Source of the DNA: Mimachlamys varia
Taxonomy: Eukaryota; Mollusca; Bivalvia; Pectinida; Pectinidae
DNA: 64,000 nucleotides
Assembly (NCBI GenBank): GCA_947623455.1
Contig: OX392530.1
Span: forward strand, 2,579,501 to 2,643,500
Direction of reading: 5' to 3'
Positions within the stretch are counted from its first letter, which is position 1, and each line of letters opens with the position of its first letter. Of this stretch, positions 1 through 12,095 are shown one piece after another. The notes below the pieces were generated by a model. That model saw only the letters and a list, made by a program, of their open reading frames with translations, was not told where the DNA came from and did not search any database. The position numbers and the translations under genes were made by a program.

Positions 1-329
1 ATCCCCTGGGTGTTTAATGCACGGGACGGTATATAACTCCACCGGCTCCACCGCCGTAAAACAATCCAACTGTCTCGTGTAGTTTTGAAAAGGTATTTTA
101 TTTCATTGGTTGAAACATTTTGATTACTTTGGCTTCGTGTTACAAATACCAATTCAGATTCTAATGTATTCTATTCCAGGTCTTTCTGAAGCTTTTACTA
201 AATCCGAACTGCATATATAGTGCGAAGATCTTCTGGGGTTATTGAAATAAAAACAGTTCTGTTTATTTCAAACCACCAAATTATTTGGCAAGTAAATTAA
301 TGTTTAGAACTTGTCATTCAAGTGAGGAG

Positions 330-620
330 TCACGGTGGTCGAAGCTTAAAAGCATCTAATCGTCTAAGAACACTAGTCTGTCACCACTGGGTCAAGTAGG
401 AAATCTGTCTGTGATCGCTAGCCCCCAAACACTGGGTCACGGGTTTGAGTCCAAGTAGCAAATCTGTCTGTGATCACCAGTCCCCAACCACTTGGTCACG
501 GGTTTGAGTCCAAGTAACAAAGCTGTCTGTGATCACTAGTCCCCAGCCACTTAGTCACGGGTTTGAGGCCGGGTAACAAAGCTGTCTGTGATCACTAGCC
601 CCCGACCACTTGGTCACGGG
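330..620 (+). repeat. 59-bp tandem repeat with tRNA-like (SINE head) words
   Basis: About four copies of a roughly 59-bp unit read CTGTCTGTGATCACTAG, then CCCC, ACCACTTGGTCAC and GGGTTTGAGTCC. The last word resembles a Pol III B box (GGTTCGANTCC). The preceding CACGGTGGTCGAAGC at 331-345 resembles a SINE/tRNA A-box region. Inference: the head of a tRNA-derived SINE was amplified in tandem. Confidence 0.6.
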
Positions 621-3068
621 TTATTAGTGATACCGGAACCGGAAGTGAGTTCAAATAAAACTGATGAAATTCGAACCAATAGCCTAGACCATAAATCCAT
701 TAATGTTTCATCGGCTCGTTCGTAACTTTTTTTCTCAATGTGTTAGTCTAATAATTGTTTTGTTCTTAATATTACTTTTCTGCTTATTAGTTTAGGCTAC
801 ACGATGTAGCTTTAAAGCATTTTTAAAGCTACGTCAGACTATTTGTTGTAATATTGGTTTCGATTGTAAGAAATCAAGAAATGTATGTAGTATATGGACA
901 ATAAAAAAAAACAAAGGAACTTACAATTTCCCCCTTAACTTTTGTAATGCTTTCTCATGAGATTTTTAAATTAAAGAATTTCCTTAAGTTCTGAAACGTT
1001 TGTGAAAATGGGGCATGACTGATAAATCGTAACATTTATTATGACAACGCCACACATGTGAAGCCTGTATGATTATATATATATTGTGTTACGTTATATA
1101 TACCGCATCTCTCTGTATAGTGCAATATTGCAAAATCAGCAAATCTTCAGTAGGATCATTAGATGTCAACAAAATATATGGAGGTGTCCGTTATCCACAC
1201 ACAAGCTACCGAGTCTGTCTGTCGTCTTGGCGGTTCTCCTAGTGCCTCTGAATATATGCTCCAACTGTATGTCTTTTGCACATTATGCGGGACCGTATTC
1301 TTATTGTGACGGAAATGAAATTGCTACCAGTATGTAAATCTTATACATTGTTTATTTGTTTATGTATTCACTCGGATATATGAATATTCCTTTATACGAC
1401 TTGTCTGCAATATGAACAAATAGAATTCAATGATAAAGCAAGATGGCGGGTTGCGACCGGCTGCCTGTAGACATAGCAATAGTTTAGGCGTCGGCATGTA
1501 GCGCAGCCGTCTCCTAGAACGGGTTTCGTTTGGATTCCTACTTATCGGTCTAAACCCACGACAGAGGCAACAGATCGACTCTGGGGCCTTGTCTGACAAT
1601 CTGGTGGGCCACTCTTTTATCTAAAATGCATATTTTCTGTAAAGTATTCTTTGGCATTCGGCTGTACCAATCGACAGAAATGCTCTTGGTAAACAAGACT
1701 AATGTATTGGCTTTGCGAAGGTCAATCTATCGGGTTTCATATCTTCTTCAATATCATCAACTCGTTCATATGATGCATTCAGTTTTAAACCGACAGAAAT
1801 CAAAGCTTGACTGGATTTGCGAAGGATTTGTATTGGAAATATTGATGGCTGGGTCCTGATTAAACAATGAAAATGCTATATTTAGTGGGAGTAGAACATG
1901 CATGTTTACCAAATTTAGTGTGTACGGCGGATTTGTGAGTTTGGTAAATTAAATGTGTAAACAAGAAGAGCAAGTTTGTGCTTCGATTCTGATTTGCTGG
2001 ATTTTAATGATGAATCTCAGAACTACCGCGTAATAAACAGCTGTACTAAATGGATGGAATAGCCACATGAGACAATTAATGCTTACTTTTTTTGACTGGA
2101 TGAATCAACAAATATAAATTTATAAATACACAATGATTGCCGAGGTCAATCGTTACCCTATAAATAAAAGTGATTCTTCTGATGCAGTTTAATAGAGATT
2201 TTGGTTTTGGATTACCTGTCGTAACTAAAATTAAAAATTTGAAAGAATCCCCCCCCCCCCCCCCCCAATCGGGTCTCTTGTAACGAACAAGCACTCGTGT
2301 AAGATTGTATTATCACATAACATCCGTAAGTTGAAAATTACCTGCAGTCAATGTATATGTAAAATTGTGGGATTGTATTTTGTATATTGACTAAATCATT
2401 AAAGGTTGAATAATGTCGTTAAATAATAATTCAGCTAATCTTCTTTTGAAAGAAAAACTGGGCCCTGTTGTCCGGTCACCTCTTCTTTTGTTAAAGTGAA
2501 ACCTCGTTACATTGTCATCATCTGTTATAAAGAAATGATGCCATTATAAAGGGGCTAGACAATAAATTGGGGCAAGTATATTAAAGAAACGAAAAATAAT
2601 ATTGAAATAACTTTGTAATATGTTGGCAGTGAACGCGGTGGCAAATCAAAAAACGGGCATTATATTGTATTTTTTTATTTATATTTGCTATCTTATAATA
2701 ATATCATATCGGTAACGGACAAGCTATGTTGTTTTCCAAAAACTCTTGTTTGTTTAAATCTACAAGCATGTGTCTATATTTACATTTGCGCTGCCATCCT
2801 GTATATCAACATAACCAGCAGAAATGCTGCTCATACGAGTATATTTACATTTGCTCTGCAATTTTCCATAGACACAATGCTAAGAGGCAGTTGCTGCCAT
2901 ACGCCTATAACACCCAGTGCCTCAGACTATAACAGCAGTTGGTATTGTGACGTCATCAATCTCTATTGTGACGTCATGAATTTCATTGTTGTCTTCACTT
3001 GATTTGCTGATCAAAATCGGTCCGAAGAAACTAAATAAAGCAAAATAATTCCATCAAAATGTAAATAT
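621..3068. other. Non-coding AT-rich stretch
   Basis: No recognisable gene is present. There is a run of 18 C at 2249-2266 and a pair of TGACGTCA sites at 2948 and 2969. Short open frames here (for example 1086-1337, 1626-1859 and 2685-3002) lack recognisable motifs. Confidence 0.5.
2249..2266 (+). repeat. Homopolymer run of 18 C
   Basis: Eighteen consecutive C follow GAAAGAAT. A similar 18-C run followed by ACC triplets occurs at 16770-16803. These can be unstable and are prone to sequencing length errors. Confidence 0.9.
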
Positions 3069-3153
3069 AAGTAATGAACATTTTAGCAAATATTGTTACA
3101 GTCCTATAACACACATTGCACTGTAACAACATTTGCTAAAACATTCATTGCTT
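3069..3153. repeat. Imperfect 33-bp inverted repeat (hairpin)
   Basis: The left arm 3069-3101 contains TTTTAGCAAATATTGTTACA and the right arm 3121-3153 contains TGTAACAACATTTGCTAAAA. The arms match at about 29 of 33 positions around a 19-base loop. It could be a small foldback MITE; no clear target duplication was identified. Confidence 0.7.
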
Positions 3154-6043
3154 AAATGAAAACAAATGTTCTCGAGACGTAGCACGTGCTTTAATTGTGA
3201 TGTCATAGATAAACCTTTTCAATGAGAGTCTTGTCGCTTCACTTTTAATAAGACGGAGAATGCCCTTGCGTCAAACGCCCAAATGACTATTGGCGCCAAT
3301 TTTATTAAAATTTGGCTGTTCCGCCAATGTCGTTTAGATGACGACGCAGGTGCAAACGCAGGAAATAAACCAATTCTTGGAAAACTTAAATAAGATTAAG
3401 CAATTGTTCTAAGGTAAAGCTATAAATAAATAGATTGAAAGACATTTTATAACTTCCATGGTGCTGTGAATGTTAAAAATGACTCTCAATCCCTATGACT
3501 ATGTTGCTGGATCTGTTCGTTCCCGAGGTCTGTCGTAACCTTGGTAGTAACCGTAGTTACCGCGGTTATAAATTTGAGTTAAGGAAAGGTTCATAAATAC
3601 AAATAACAATTATAGGTGCATGTTCTTCTCTTTATTTTGAAATTCATATACTTTAGTGTTTCATGGGCCCATCTTCTGTTTGGAACAGCATAGTTTGGAG
3701 GATTGAAATGTTGTCAAAGTGCTTTGCTAGTGATTGCACATTGATTTCGTCGAAATATAAAATTTCATGACGCTTATATAGTAGTCTCCTCGTATTGTCA
3801 AAATTTATAAATAAGTTTAGTTTTGCTGTTGAATGAATTGTCAGGTATTTGAACATGAAGTAAATTAGAAAGCTCAGCAATTTTGAAAATGAAGCTGTTT
3901 ATTTTCAAGTCGAAATCAACAAGTTTCCTCAACACCGTGAGAGCTCGTGTTTGCTAACAAGGAAATACACCCTTGAGGGTAACTACAAATTTACCTGAGG
4001 CAGAATTTACAATGCAATGCATTCATCAACTGATACCTTCAAAAAACTGATTTTCAGGACATCATTATGACGTGGCAGGCCACATTCGCCACCGGTCGGA
4101 ATGAAATGTCCCTAGCCAGTAATTATGTCCAGATAAGCACTGGTTTGATATACTTCACTGTGTCCAGTTCTATAATTGTCTGTAGTCTGACTACAACTTG
4201 CTGAACACTGTAGATTTAGGAACTACACAAATTGCAGAATTTAATAGGAATAGAAAGTATCAGCTCCGGAGAGTTTGCCAAGGGACTAGGGAGTTGGCTT
4301 CATGTTAGTCTGGGTAGGGTTCCACCAAATAATGGTATAACGGGAGCTGCTTATCTTTGGTTGGCAATCTTATATATGATCGGGTATATCGACTTCCTCG
4401 GTCGATATGTGTTCCACAGTATAACCACACGATCGCACATTCTGTGCATTTCTGATATTAAAAGCCTATTTTTATCAAGAATTTTTCGTTTGTTGCTGTT
4501 GATATTGTTGTTGTTGTTGTTGTTGTGTTGCTGTCTCTTTTCACTAACCAACCCCAGAAGGCCTCGCCTTATCTCCTGACAGATTACTTGTCTGAAGGAA
4601 AGCTAAAGGATGTCGTTTCATTCACCATTCATCACTGGAGCACGGTCGTCTGTTACATTGTAGCGGAGGTCGTGTAATCAATGAAATCCAGCTACAAATC
4701 ATATGTCGATTTCATCTGAAATGAATTACTTCGAGCACACAGTGCATTAGACTGATAAGCATCAATTAGAGAATGGCTCAAAAACAGACGGCGGACTTAT
4801 ATATCTAGGCCGGGCATGATTAAATGTTCTTATTATGACTGGCGATTACCTACATACTTCTTTTTCAATTGACCTCTGCACGCGTGTAAGCACGTGAGGT
4901 CGCATGCAGTATTAGAAGAATACAAAGACGGTCATGCAATGTGAATATTTCGATCAATCGTGGAACGTGACGATTTAATATAAGGAATATAATCAGAACA
5001 CGGGCCATACCCTACTTTCGGTAGAGACTCGTTTTGTATGACCGATAAGTAAAAAATGTAACCCACGTCCTTATATTTAAATTTAATAAATCAATACATA
5101 AGCAAGTGTTACGAGGATTCAGAAAGAAAACGACTTTTTTTTTTAAATCGATGCTATTAAAATTTGAAAAGGCATTGAGGAGTCACCATGTCTACATATG
5201 ACATTCCTAAACATATGATACAGAAACCAGTCATACAATGCACCTGTCGCTGACAATCAACACAGGAATTCTAGCAATGTCGGGAATTCCAGGTGTAACC
5301 ACTATTGGAAATTATTATTTCATGAAATTCGGCTCGTTGTTCCATTTTGACGATTGGCATTTTAGCAATGAATATTCATGAGAAGGTTGACATTTTTGAG
5401 GAGTGAGTACATGTAAGTTTTATTGACGTGTCGTGTTCTTGTCTAATCCGATTTAGATTGGACAAAGATATACATGTATATATGACAAAAAAAACAATAG
5501 TGATAATTTCAGAAATATCGAAAATCTGTCACTTTCTATTCAGCATTTGACTGATGTAGCTTTCTTGTAAGTACAGAGTCTCTCCCACTATAAGTACGGA
5601 TGAGTACTGATATAAAAGAAACATGCCAAGTGTACTTAAGTTGTCATCCTAAGCTATCTCGTATACTGTAAGTATAAGCCTGATATATATTGTCTCATTT
5701 AAACGTTTGTGAATGTCCAAATGTATATATGGTGTCTAGACTTATTACATACCTGTACTTATATACGGTATTTCGTGTTTATACCGTAACTTATACGTCT
5801 GGTGATATTTATGCAGGAAGAAAATCTAAATATGACATGTAAAGTGTACAGATTGTACGTACTCACAAAATAGTCAATTATTAAGAAAACTGCACGACAA
5901 ATACGTCTTGTTTCTAGTTTTAAAAAGCCCTGTACAGAGTCATTTACTTATAAATATTTCAATCATTTATAATGACTTTCTTTGTTTATAACGCTTGTCA
6001 TTTACAATGTATGAAGAGTTTTATACCTATGTTTGAAGGAATT
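3154..6043. other. Non-coding stretch
   Basis: No gene, RNA or array was recognised. A short TTG-repeat microsatellite lies at about 4506-4525. The 115-residue frame at 4232-4579 owes its Leu-rich tail to this microsatellite. Confidence 0.5.
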
Positions 6044-7230
6044 TTAGGTCATTGACCCAAAGGGTCAATGTCACCTAAAGAGTCTAGTCATAGTGCACCG
6101 TCCGTCGTCGTCCGCCATTCGTTTAGGGTGCTGATGTTATACATGTAAAAATGTTGAAAAGGAATGTCCATGATCTACTTTCAAGGTCACAGCGGTCAAA
6201 CATGTTAAAATCAAGCAACCCCTCTCAATAACCTAAAGGTCAAGTGAACTGATATTTGGGCCGTAGCATGCTGGGATGAAGGGCTGCCAAAATTGTTAAA
6301 ATGAATTATCTTGAACCAATTTCAAGGTCATTGGGATCAAATGTGTTTTAAAAATTTCAAACAACTTCTTTTCAGTAACTAAAAGACTCAGGTGCTGATA
6401 GTATGCATATAGAATTCTGGTATGAAGGGCTACCAAGTTTGTTAAAATGAATGGCTTTGACCCATATTCAAGGTCGCAGTGGTCAAATACTTAAAAAAAT
6501 CTTCAAGGAACTTCTCAATAATTCAAAGGCCCATGGTACCGATATTTGATCTGTATCGTGCTTAGGTAAAGGGCTACCAAGCTTGTTTGAATGATTGAAC
6601 TTGACCCACATTCAAGATCACTGATGTCAGATATGTTCAGAATACCAGTTAAAAATCTCTTCTCAACAACTAAAAGGACTGAAGAGCTGTTATCATGCAT
6701 GTAGCTTGCTTGACTGAAGGGCTGCCAAGATTTTTTTTCAAATGAATGACCTTGACCTAATTTCAAGGTCACAGGGATAAAAACAACTTTTCTTCTCAGC
6801 AACTAAAGGTCCAATGTTACTAATAGTTTGCTGGAAGCATGCTGGGATGAAGAGATTCCTAGTTTGTTACATGTATCAAGTTTGTTCAAATGAATAACAT
6901 TGACCCATGTTCAAGGTCACAGGGGTCAAATGTGTTTAAAATAGTTCAAACAACCTCTCAGTATAAGTAAAATATACATGGTGCTGATATTATGCATGTA
7001 GCATAACTGTATGAAGGGCTGCCAATTTGTTTTTAACTGAATGGCTAAGGTTACTAATATTTTGCTGGCAGCATCCTAGAATGAAGGGATACTAAGTTTG
7101 TTCATTGGCCCTCTTACGATGTCACGGGGTTTATTATCTTTTAACAATTTAGCAATTACCAACAAACATTATATAGCTGACTTGTCTTTAAAGTCAGATG
7201 CCCGTTAAGGCCAGCTGGCCTCTTGTTTTG
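6044..7230 (+). mobile_element. Hairpin-bounded dispersed element with internal degenerate ~140-bp repeats
   Basis: The block opens with a hairpin at 6044-6078 (arms TTAGGTCATTGACCC and GGGTCAATGTCACCTAA around AAA) and a GTCCGTCGTCGTCCG stretch. It then carries about seven diverged units built from GATATTTGGCCTGTAGCATG, CTGGGATGAAGGGCTACC, AAGTTTGTT, GAATGACCTTGACCC and CAAGGTCACAGGGGTCAAA. It closes with the perfect palindrome AGGCCAGCTGGCCT (7208-7221) followed by CTTGTTTTG. Central tandem repeats with a terminal hairpin recall non-autonomous Helitron/Helentron-type elements of bivalves; that class call is inference. A related block is at 19884-20360. Confidence 0.55.
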
Positions 7231-7784
7231 TAATGTAATTGTTCCCACCTCCTGAAAGGGTTTCAGTGTGTCCTTTCGAAGGAAACATGTTGTTCACTAG
7301 ACTTTCCGTTATTACCGCTTGGACCCTCATTGGACCTCCAGCTTCACCTCCTCGGACATTCCGTATCATTTCCTCGGAGTTTACAACACGTGGTTATGCA
7401 CATCTAAGTCTGCCAATGATAATAATTCGCCGTTTTGACCGAACCCCCGTCCTTAAATGTCATGCTTTACCTATTCTATATATTGGGTCGGGACAGTTTC
7501 TGCTAGCGTTAAGTTATCGTTGTCAAACGTATTAGCATACACATCCACTGCCATCACAATCAGTCGTGTACATAATACATATGTCACACAGTGGGAATCG
7601 ATACCGATGGCTCTACGACCTTTGTTAGTATAATGCATTACAGCGTGTAGCTAAACAATAGTTATATTTTATCAAGCATTGTCACTCATACATGTTTAAA
7701 TGCCATTAGTTTTCGGCTCTTGACACATTATCTATGGTCAGCTGGTAGTTATATTATGTGTGCAGACATGCTGCTACTACTAGC
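7231..7784. other. Non-coding stretch
   Basis: No array or gene motif was seen. The open frame 7239-7535 has no recognised domain. Confidence 0.45.
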
Positions 7785-7942
7785 TCTCCACTGCTGGGTC
7801 GCAGGTTTGAGGCTTATGTGATCATGGAGGATTCCCGGGTACTGTCTGGAGGTCGTTGGTTTTTCTTCAGGAACTCCGGCTTTCCTTCACCACTAAAACA
7901 TCACACGTCCATAAATGACCGTAGCTATCAATAGAACGTACA
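7785..7942 (+). mobile_element. tRNA-derived SINE copy (degenerate, + orientation)
   Basis: A B-box-like GCAGGTTTGAGGC is followed by CCCGGGTACTG, GGTCGTTGGTTTTTCTTCAG, GAACTCCGGCTTTCCTTC, CACACGTCCATAAATGACC and the tail GTAGCTATCAATAGAACGTA. These blocks occur in the same order on the minus strand at 20398-20556. The 3' tail word also resembles that of the copy at 60415-60812. Confidence 0.6.
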
Positions 7943-8836
7943 ATTCTAACTTTATACACTTTGATACACTACAATCCAGGGTTGTTGTATCAAGATTATC
8001 GGGTTTTGGGGTGGGGGGGGGGGGTTGTTATTTTTTTAGAAAATCATTTTCAGCAATTTATCGGCTTCTTTCCTAAAGGGAAATATGTGTGGAACAATAG
8101 GTTTCACCGGAATGTGAGGAACAGTAAGTTTGTGTGGAAGTGAAAATATGTGGGATAGAATGGGACATAGGAAAATATGGAACCTTAGAAATATATGGAA
8201 CAGTATAGGAACATGTGAAATATGTGAAGCGATGGGACTGTGTGAAACAAGGGCAATGAACGGAACAGCGGGATGACGAAGAACAATGGACATTTATTGA
8301 GCATTGTGAATATAATTCAGAATACGTCTACAATAAAGCATTACGAATGACCAGTAAGACAAAAGTGAAAACTTTCATCTGTTCTCCTGAGCCTCGACTG
8401 CTCGGAGAACATGTTGCTATTTCCAGCTACTGATGCTGGTCTCTGTACCGCCATATTGAATGACCTATCGAATCTTCATTCGGTTTCCGCATACCGGAAG
8501 TTGGCTTCGTCTTATGAATCTGGTCAGTGTGTCATAAAGTGTATGATTCCAGACACAATTCAGATAAGAATTTCGTCTTAAGTCCGGAACAGAGGCCGGC
8601 TTAACCTGTCGATTATTTAATCTTGTATATGGAGTATCCCCTCTCCTCGTCCATGTAGACATATGTCACGGTTCCATTGTATTTATTGACATTTATTTCC
8701 GACCGTTTGCCTCTGAAAACATAAAACTGACGTGTAACCTGATTACCTGTACTCATAAACTACCTTAAGTAGTCAGCTGTTTTATTAATACTGTATACAC
8801 AGTGTATCCTAGCTCTACAATGCCCTAATCTCATTA
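7943..8836. other. Non-coding stretch with a G-run and a degenerate simple repeat
   Basis: A run of 12 G lies at 8013-8024. From about 8085 to 8290 a degenerate purine-rich repeat shows words such as TATGTGGGATAGAATGGGAC and ATATGGAACAGTATAGGAAC. No gene was recognised. Confidence 0.5.
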
Positions 8837-9739
8837 CCGTGTCCACCTATCTGACCTGTGTCCACCAGTCTGACTCGTGTCCACCTATCTGACCTGTGTC
8901 CACCAGTCTGACCCGTGTCCACCTATCTGACCCGGGTCCACCAATCTGACCCGTGTCCACCAGTCTGACCCGTGTCCACCTATCTGACTCGTGTCCACCT
9001 ATCTGACTCGTGTCCACCAATCTGACTCGTGTCCACCAGTCTGACCCGTGTCCACCAGTCTGACCCGTGTCCACCAATCTGACTCGTGTCCACCAGTCTG
9101 ACCCGTGTCCACCTATCTGACCCGTGTCCACCTATCTGACTCGTGTCCACCAGTCTGACCCGTGTCCACCAGTCTGACCTGTGTCCACCAGTCTGACCCT
9201 TGTCCACCAGTCTGACCCGTGTCCACCAATCTGACCCGTGTCCACCAATCTGACCCGTGTCCACCAGTCTGACTCGTGTCCACCTATCTGACCTGAGTCC
9301 ACCAGTCTGGCCCGTGTCCACCAGTCTGACCAGTATCCACCAGTCTGACCCGTGTCCACCAGTCTGGCCCGTGTCCACCAGTCTGACCAGTATCAACCAG
9401 TCTGACCCGTGTCCACCAGTCTGACCAGTATCCACCAGTCTGACCCGTGTCCACCAGTCTGACCCGTGTCCACCAGTCTGACCAGTGTCCACCAGTCTGA
9501 CCCGTGTCCACCAGTCTGACCCGTGTCCACCAGTCTGACCCGTGTCTACCAATCTGACCCGTGTCTACCAGTCTGACCCGTGTCCACCAGTCTGACCCGT
9601 GTCCACCAGTCTGACCAGTATCCACCAGTCTGACCAGTATCCACCAGTCTGACCCGTGTCCACCAGTCTGGCCCGTGTCCACCAGCCTGACCCGTGTCCA
9701 CCAGTCTGACCAGTGTCCACCAGTCTGACCCGTGTCCAC
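8837..9739. repeat. 19-bp minisatellite, about 47 copies
   Basis: The consensus is CTGACCCGTGTCCACCAGT with A/C/T variants (CCTATCTGA, CCAATCTGA, CAGTATCC). Because 19 is not a multiple of three, three units make a 57-bp (19-codon) cycle, which creates long minus-strand frames with Trp-Thr-Arg-Val-Arg-Leu-Val-Asp. These are not genes. Confidence 0.95.
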
Positions 9740-11190
9740 AGCCTTGTGTCAGTTAGGGAGCATCTATTACCAATATATTATGTCACGGCACTTGTAGCGT
9801 AATACTCAAACAAACTCCATTCTTTATCAATATTACGATGAATGTCTGGAAATGTCACCCGCTAAGCTTGAATAACGTTTTCCTGAATCAGTGCACACAA
9901 GACAATTTCGTCCTACTTTGACATTGATATGTAAGGTCCTTCTGTTTAGCAATATTTCCACGAGTCATTATTAGACGGCAACGCCGGGCGTCTGTATTTA
10001 TCTGTGACAAAGTCTCGCGATATTTGCCTTCTAAACGCGCACTATTTGTTTCTTTCGTAGGTAATTCTGTAGAAAAGCCGACATTCCCGCTCTTTATTAA
10101 CTTCACGAGAACAAACACTCTCCATTACCCCTCCCTAAAAGAGTTTGTGATCCGACCTTGACCTTCCGCCATAACACGTGTCACACGTATTTACTTACAA
10201 CGGTCGTTATGTACACGTATTATCACAGCGATCTGGTTGTGACGCGATCGAACGTCGGACGTCACAAATGCAGGTCGCCGCCATGTTTCGAAGAATTTCG
10301 AATGCGCATCATTAGAAACAAACAAATGCAAAAAAAAAATTAAAAAATCATTTATTGTATAATCGGACGAAATGGATCCCACATAATTATGTTCCATGTT
10401 TCAAAATCTTGAAGGACCCAAATTATGGCCTTCAGCGAATACTTATTGTTCCGAAGCGTGAACGACGCCATATTTGAACACATATCAATCCGCCGAGCCT
10501 TTTTTTTCATTGCGTATACGCTAATATATTCGCAGTTAGAGTTTGATAAGTTAAAGAAGCTTTATCTCAATTTCCATCTCTCGAGGAAATTTCCGACAAT
10601 CTTCTGAAAGTTTCCGAAGATTACCAGAAATTTCCCCGATGTGTTGCTTCGGATTTAGCTATGTAATGTTCTTTGGGTAGCCTTTTTTGTTTCTTATAAT
10701 CTTGTTTTCTTTTTATGTCTTTAAGTCTCAATTTGTTTTCTTTTGGATTTCTGCAGAAACATATACGTTTTCATGTTTATATCGAGGGTTTCTGCAACAG
10801 GGGAATTCCTGATCCCTAGCATTTAGAATTCACACAATGGGGACTAATGGACATTTCAATTTAACATGATGACGAGGTATTTATATACAATGTAGTTGTG
10901 TGATCGCACAACTCAACGGAGTTACCGTGCGCAAATAGTCCGCCCAAAATGCTGTCAGTTTTTGTACATTTTTACCGTTTTTCATCTTCGATGGTCCGAG
11001 AATACCTATAACTACAAAACAAATAAACATGTTTGGAAACGTAAAATTTTACACGGCTGCTTCTAAAAGAAATTCTCAAATGGATGAATAAGACATCATT
11101 TCATCCCCATCCCTCTTAACTAGCTTTGTCACCCGAATTACAAAAAACTTGTTTGGGCAGATACTGCAGGGAATGCAAGCTGGTGTATAT
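9740..11190. other. Non-coding stretch with two small inverted repeats
   Basis: An imperfect inverted repeat spans 10585-10635 (arms GGAAATTTCCGACAATCTTC and its near-complement, 16 of 20 matching). A near-perfect 18-bp palindrome GTTGTGTGATCGCACAAC lies at 10895-10912. No gene was recognised. Confidence 0.5.
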
Positions 11191-12093
11191 GCAGGTGGAA
11201 CAGTTTGTTGATGAGGTGGACGAATTTGTTGAGAAGGAGTTGATTAGGTTGGCTAGTTTGTTGAGGAGAGGGTTATAAAATGTATGGTGGACGAGTTGTT
11301 TTAGAAGGTGGTTATTTTGTGGACGAGTTTGATGAGAAGGTGGTTATTAGGTGGACGGGTTTGATGAGAAGGTGGTTATTTTGTGGACGAGTTGGTTGAG
11401 AAGGTGGTTATTTTGTGGACGAGTTTGATAAGAAGGTGGTTATTTTGTGGACGAGTTTGATGAGAAGGTGGTTATTTTGTGGACGAGTTTGATGAGAAGA
11501 TGGTTATTTTGTGGACGAGTTTGATGAGAAGATGGTTATTTTGTGGACGAGTTTGATAAGAAGGTGGTTATTTTGTGGACGAGTTTGATAAGAAGGTGGT
11601 TATTAGGTGGACGAGTTTGATGAGAAGGTGGTTATTTTGTGGACGAGTTTGATAAGAAGGTGGTTATTAGGTGGACGAGTTTGATGAGAAGGTGGTTATT
11701 AGGTGGACGAGTTTGATAAGAAGGTGGTTATTAGGTGGACGAGTTTGATGAGAAGGTGGTTATTTTGAGGACGAGTTTGATGAGAAGGTGGTTATTTTGT
11801 GGACGAGTTTGATGAGAAGGTGGTTATTAGGTGGCCGAGTTTGATGAGAAGGTGGTTGTTTTGTGGACGAGTTTGATGAGAAGGTTGTTATTAGATGGAC
11901 GAGTTTGTTATGAAGGAAGCTGAGTAGGTGAACGAGTTTGATGAGGAGGGGGCGACTATGTGGATGAATTTGTTGAGGAGGGGGCGATTAGGTTTTCGAG
12001 TTTATTTTGGGAGGGGGCGACTATGTGGACGAGTTTGTTGAGGAGGGGCGATTATGTGGACGAGTTTGTTGAGGAGGGGCTGATTAGGTTGTT
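11191..12093. repeat. 33-bp minisatellite, about 27 copies
   Basis: The unit is GTGGACGAGTTTGATGAGAA followed by GGTGGTTATTTTG. The first and last few units are more diverged (GAGGAGGGGGCGATTA variants at 11930-12090). The array abuts the 42-bp array without unique DNA between. Confidence 0.92.
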
Positions 12094-12095
12094 GT

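Noticed and set aside
4232..4579. 115-codon frame with Leu-rich tail resembling a membrane segment
   Set aside because: The Leu run comes from a TTG microsatellite, and the complementary strand gives an Asn run. No family was recognised.
8980..9552. 190-codon minus-strand frame with WTRVRLVDTGQTGGHGSD repeats
   Set aside because: It is produced by the 19-bp array cycling through three frames; several other overlapping frames give the same peptide in other phases.
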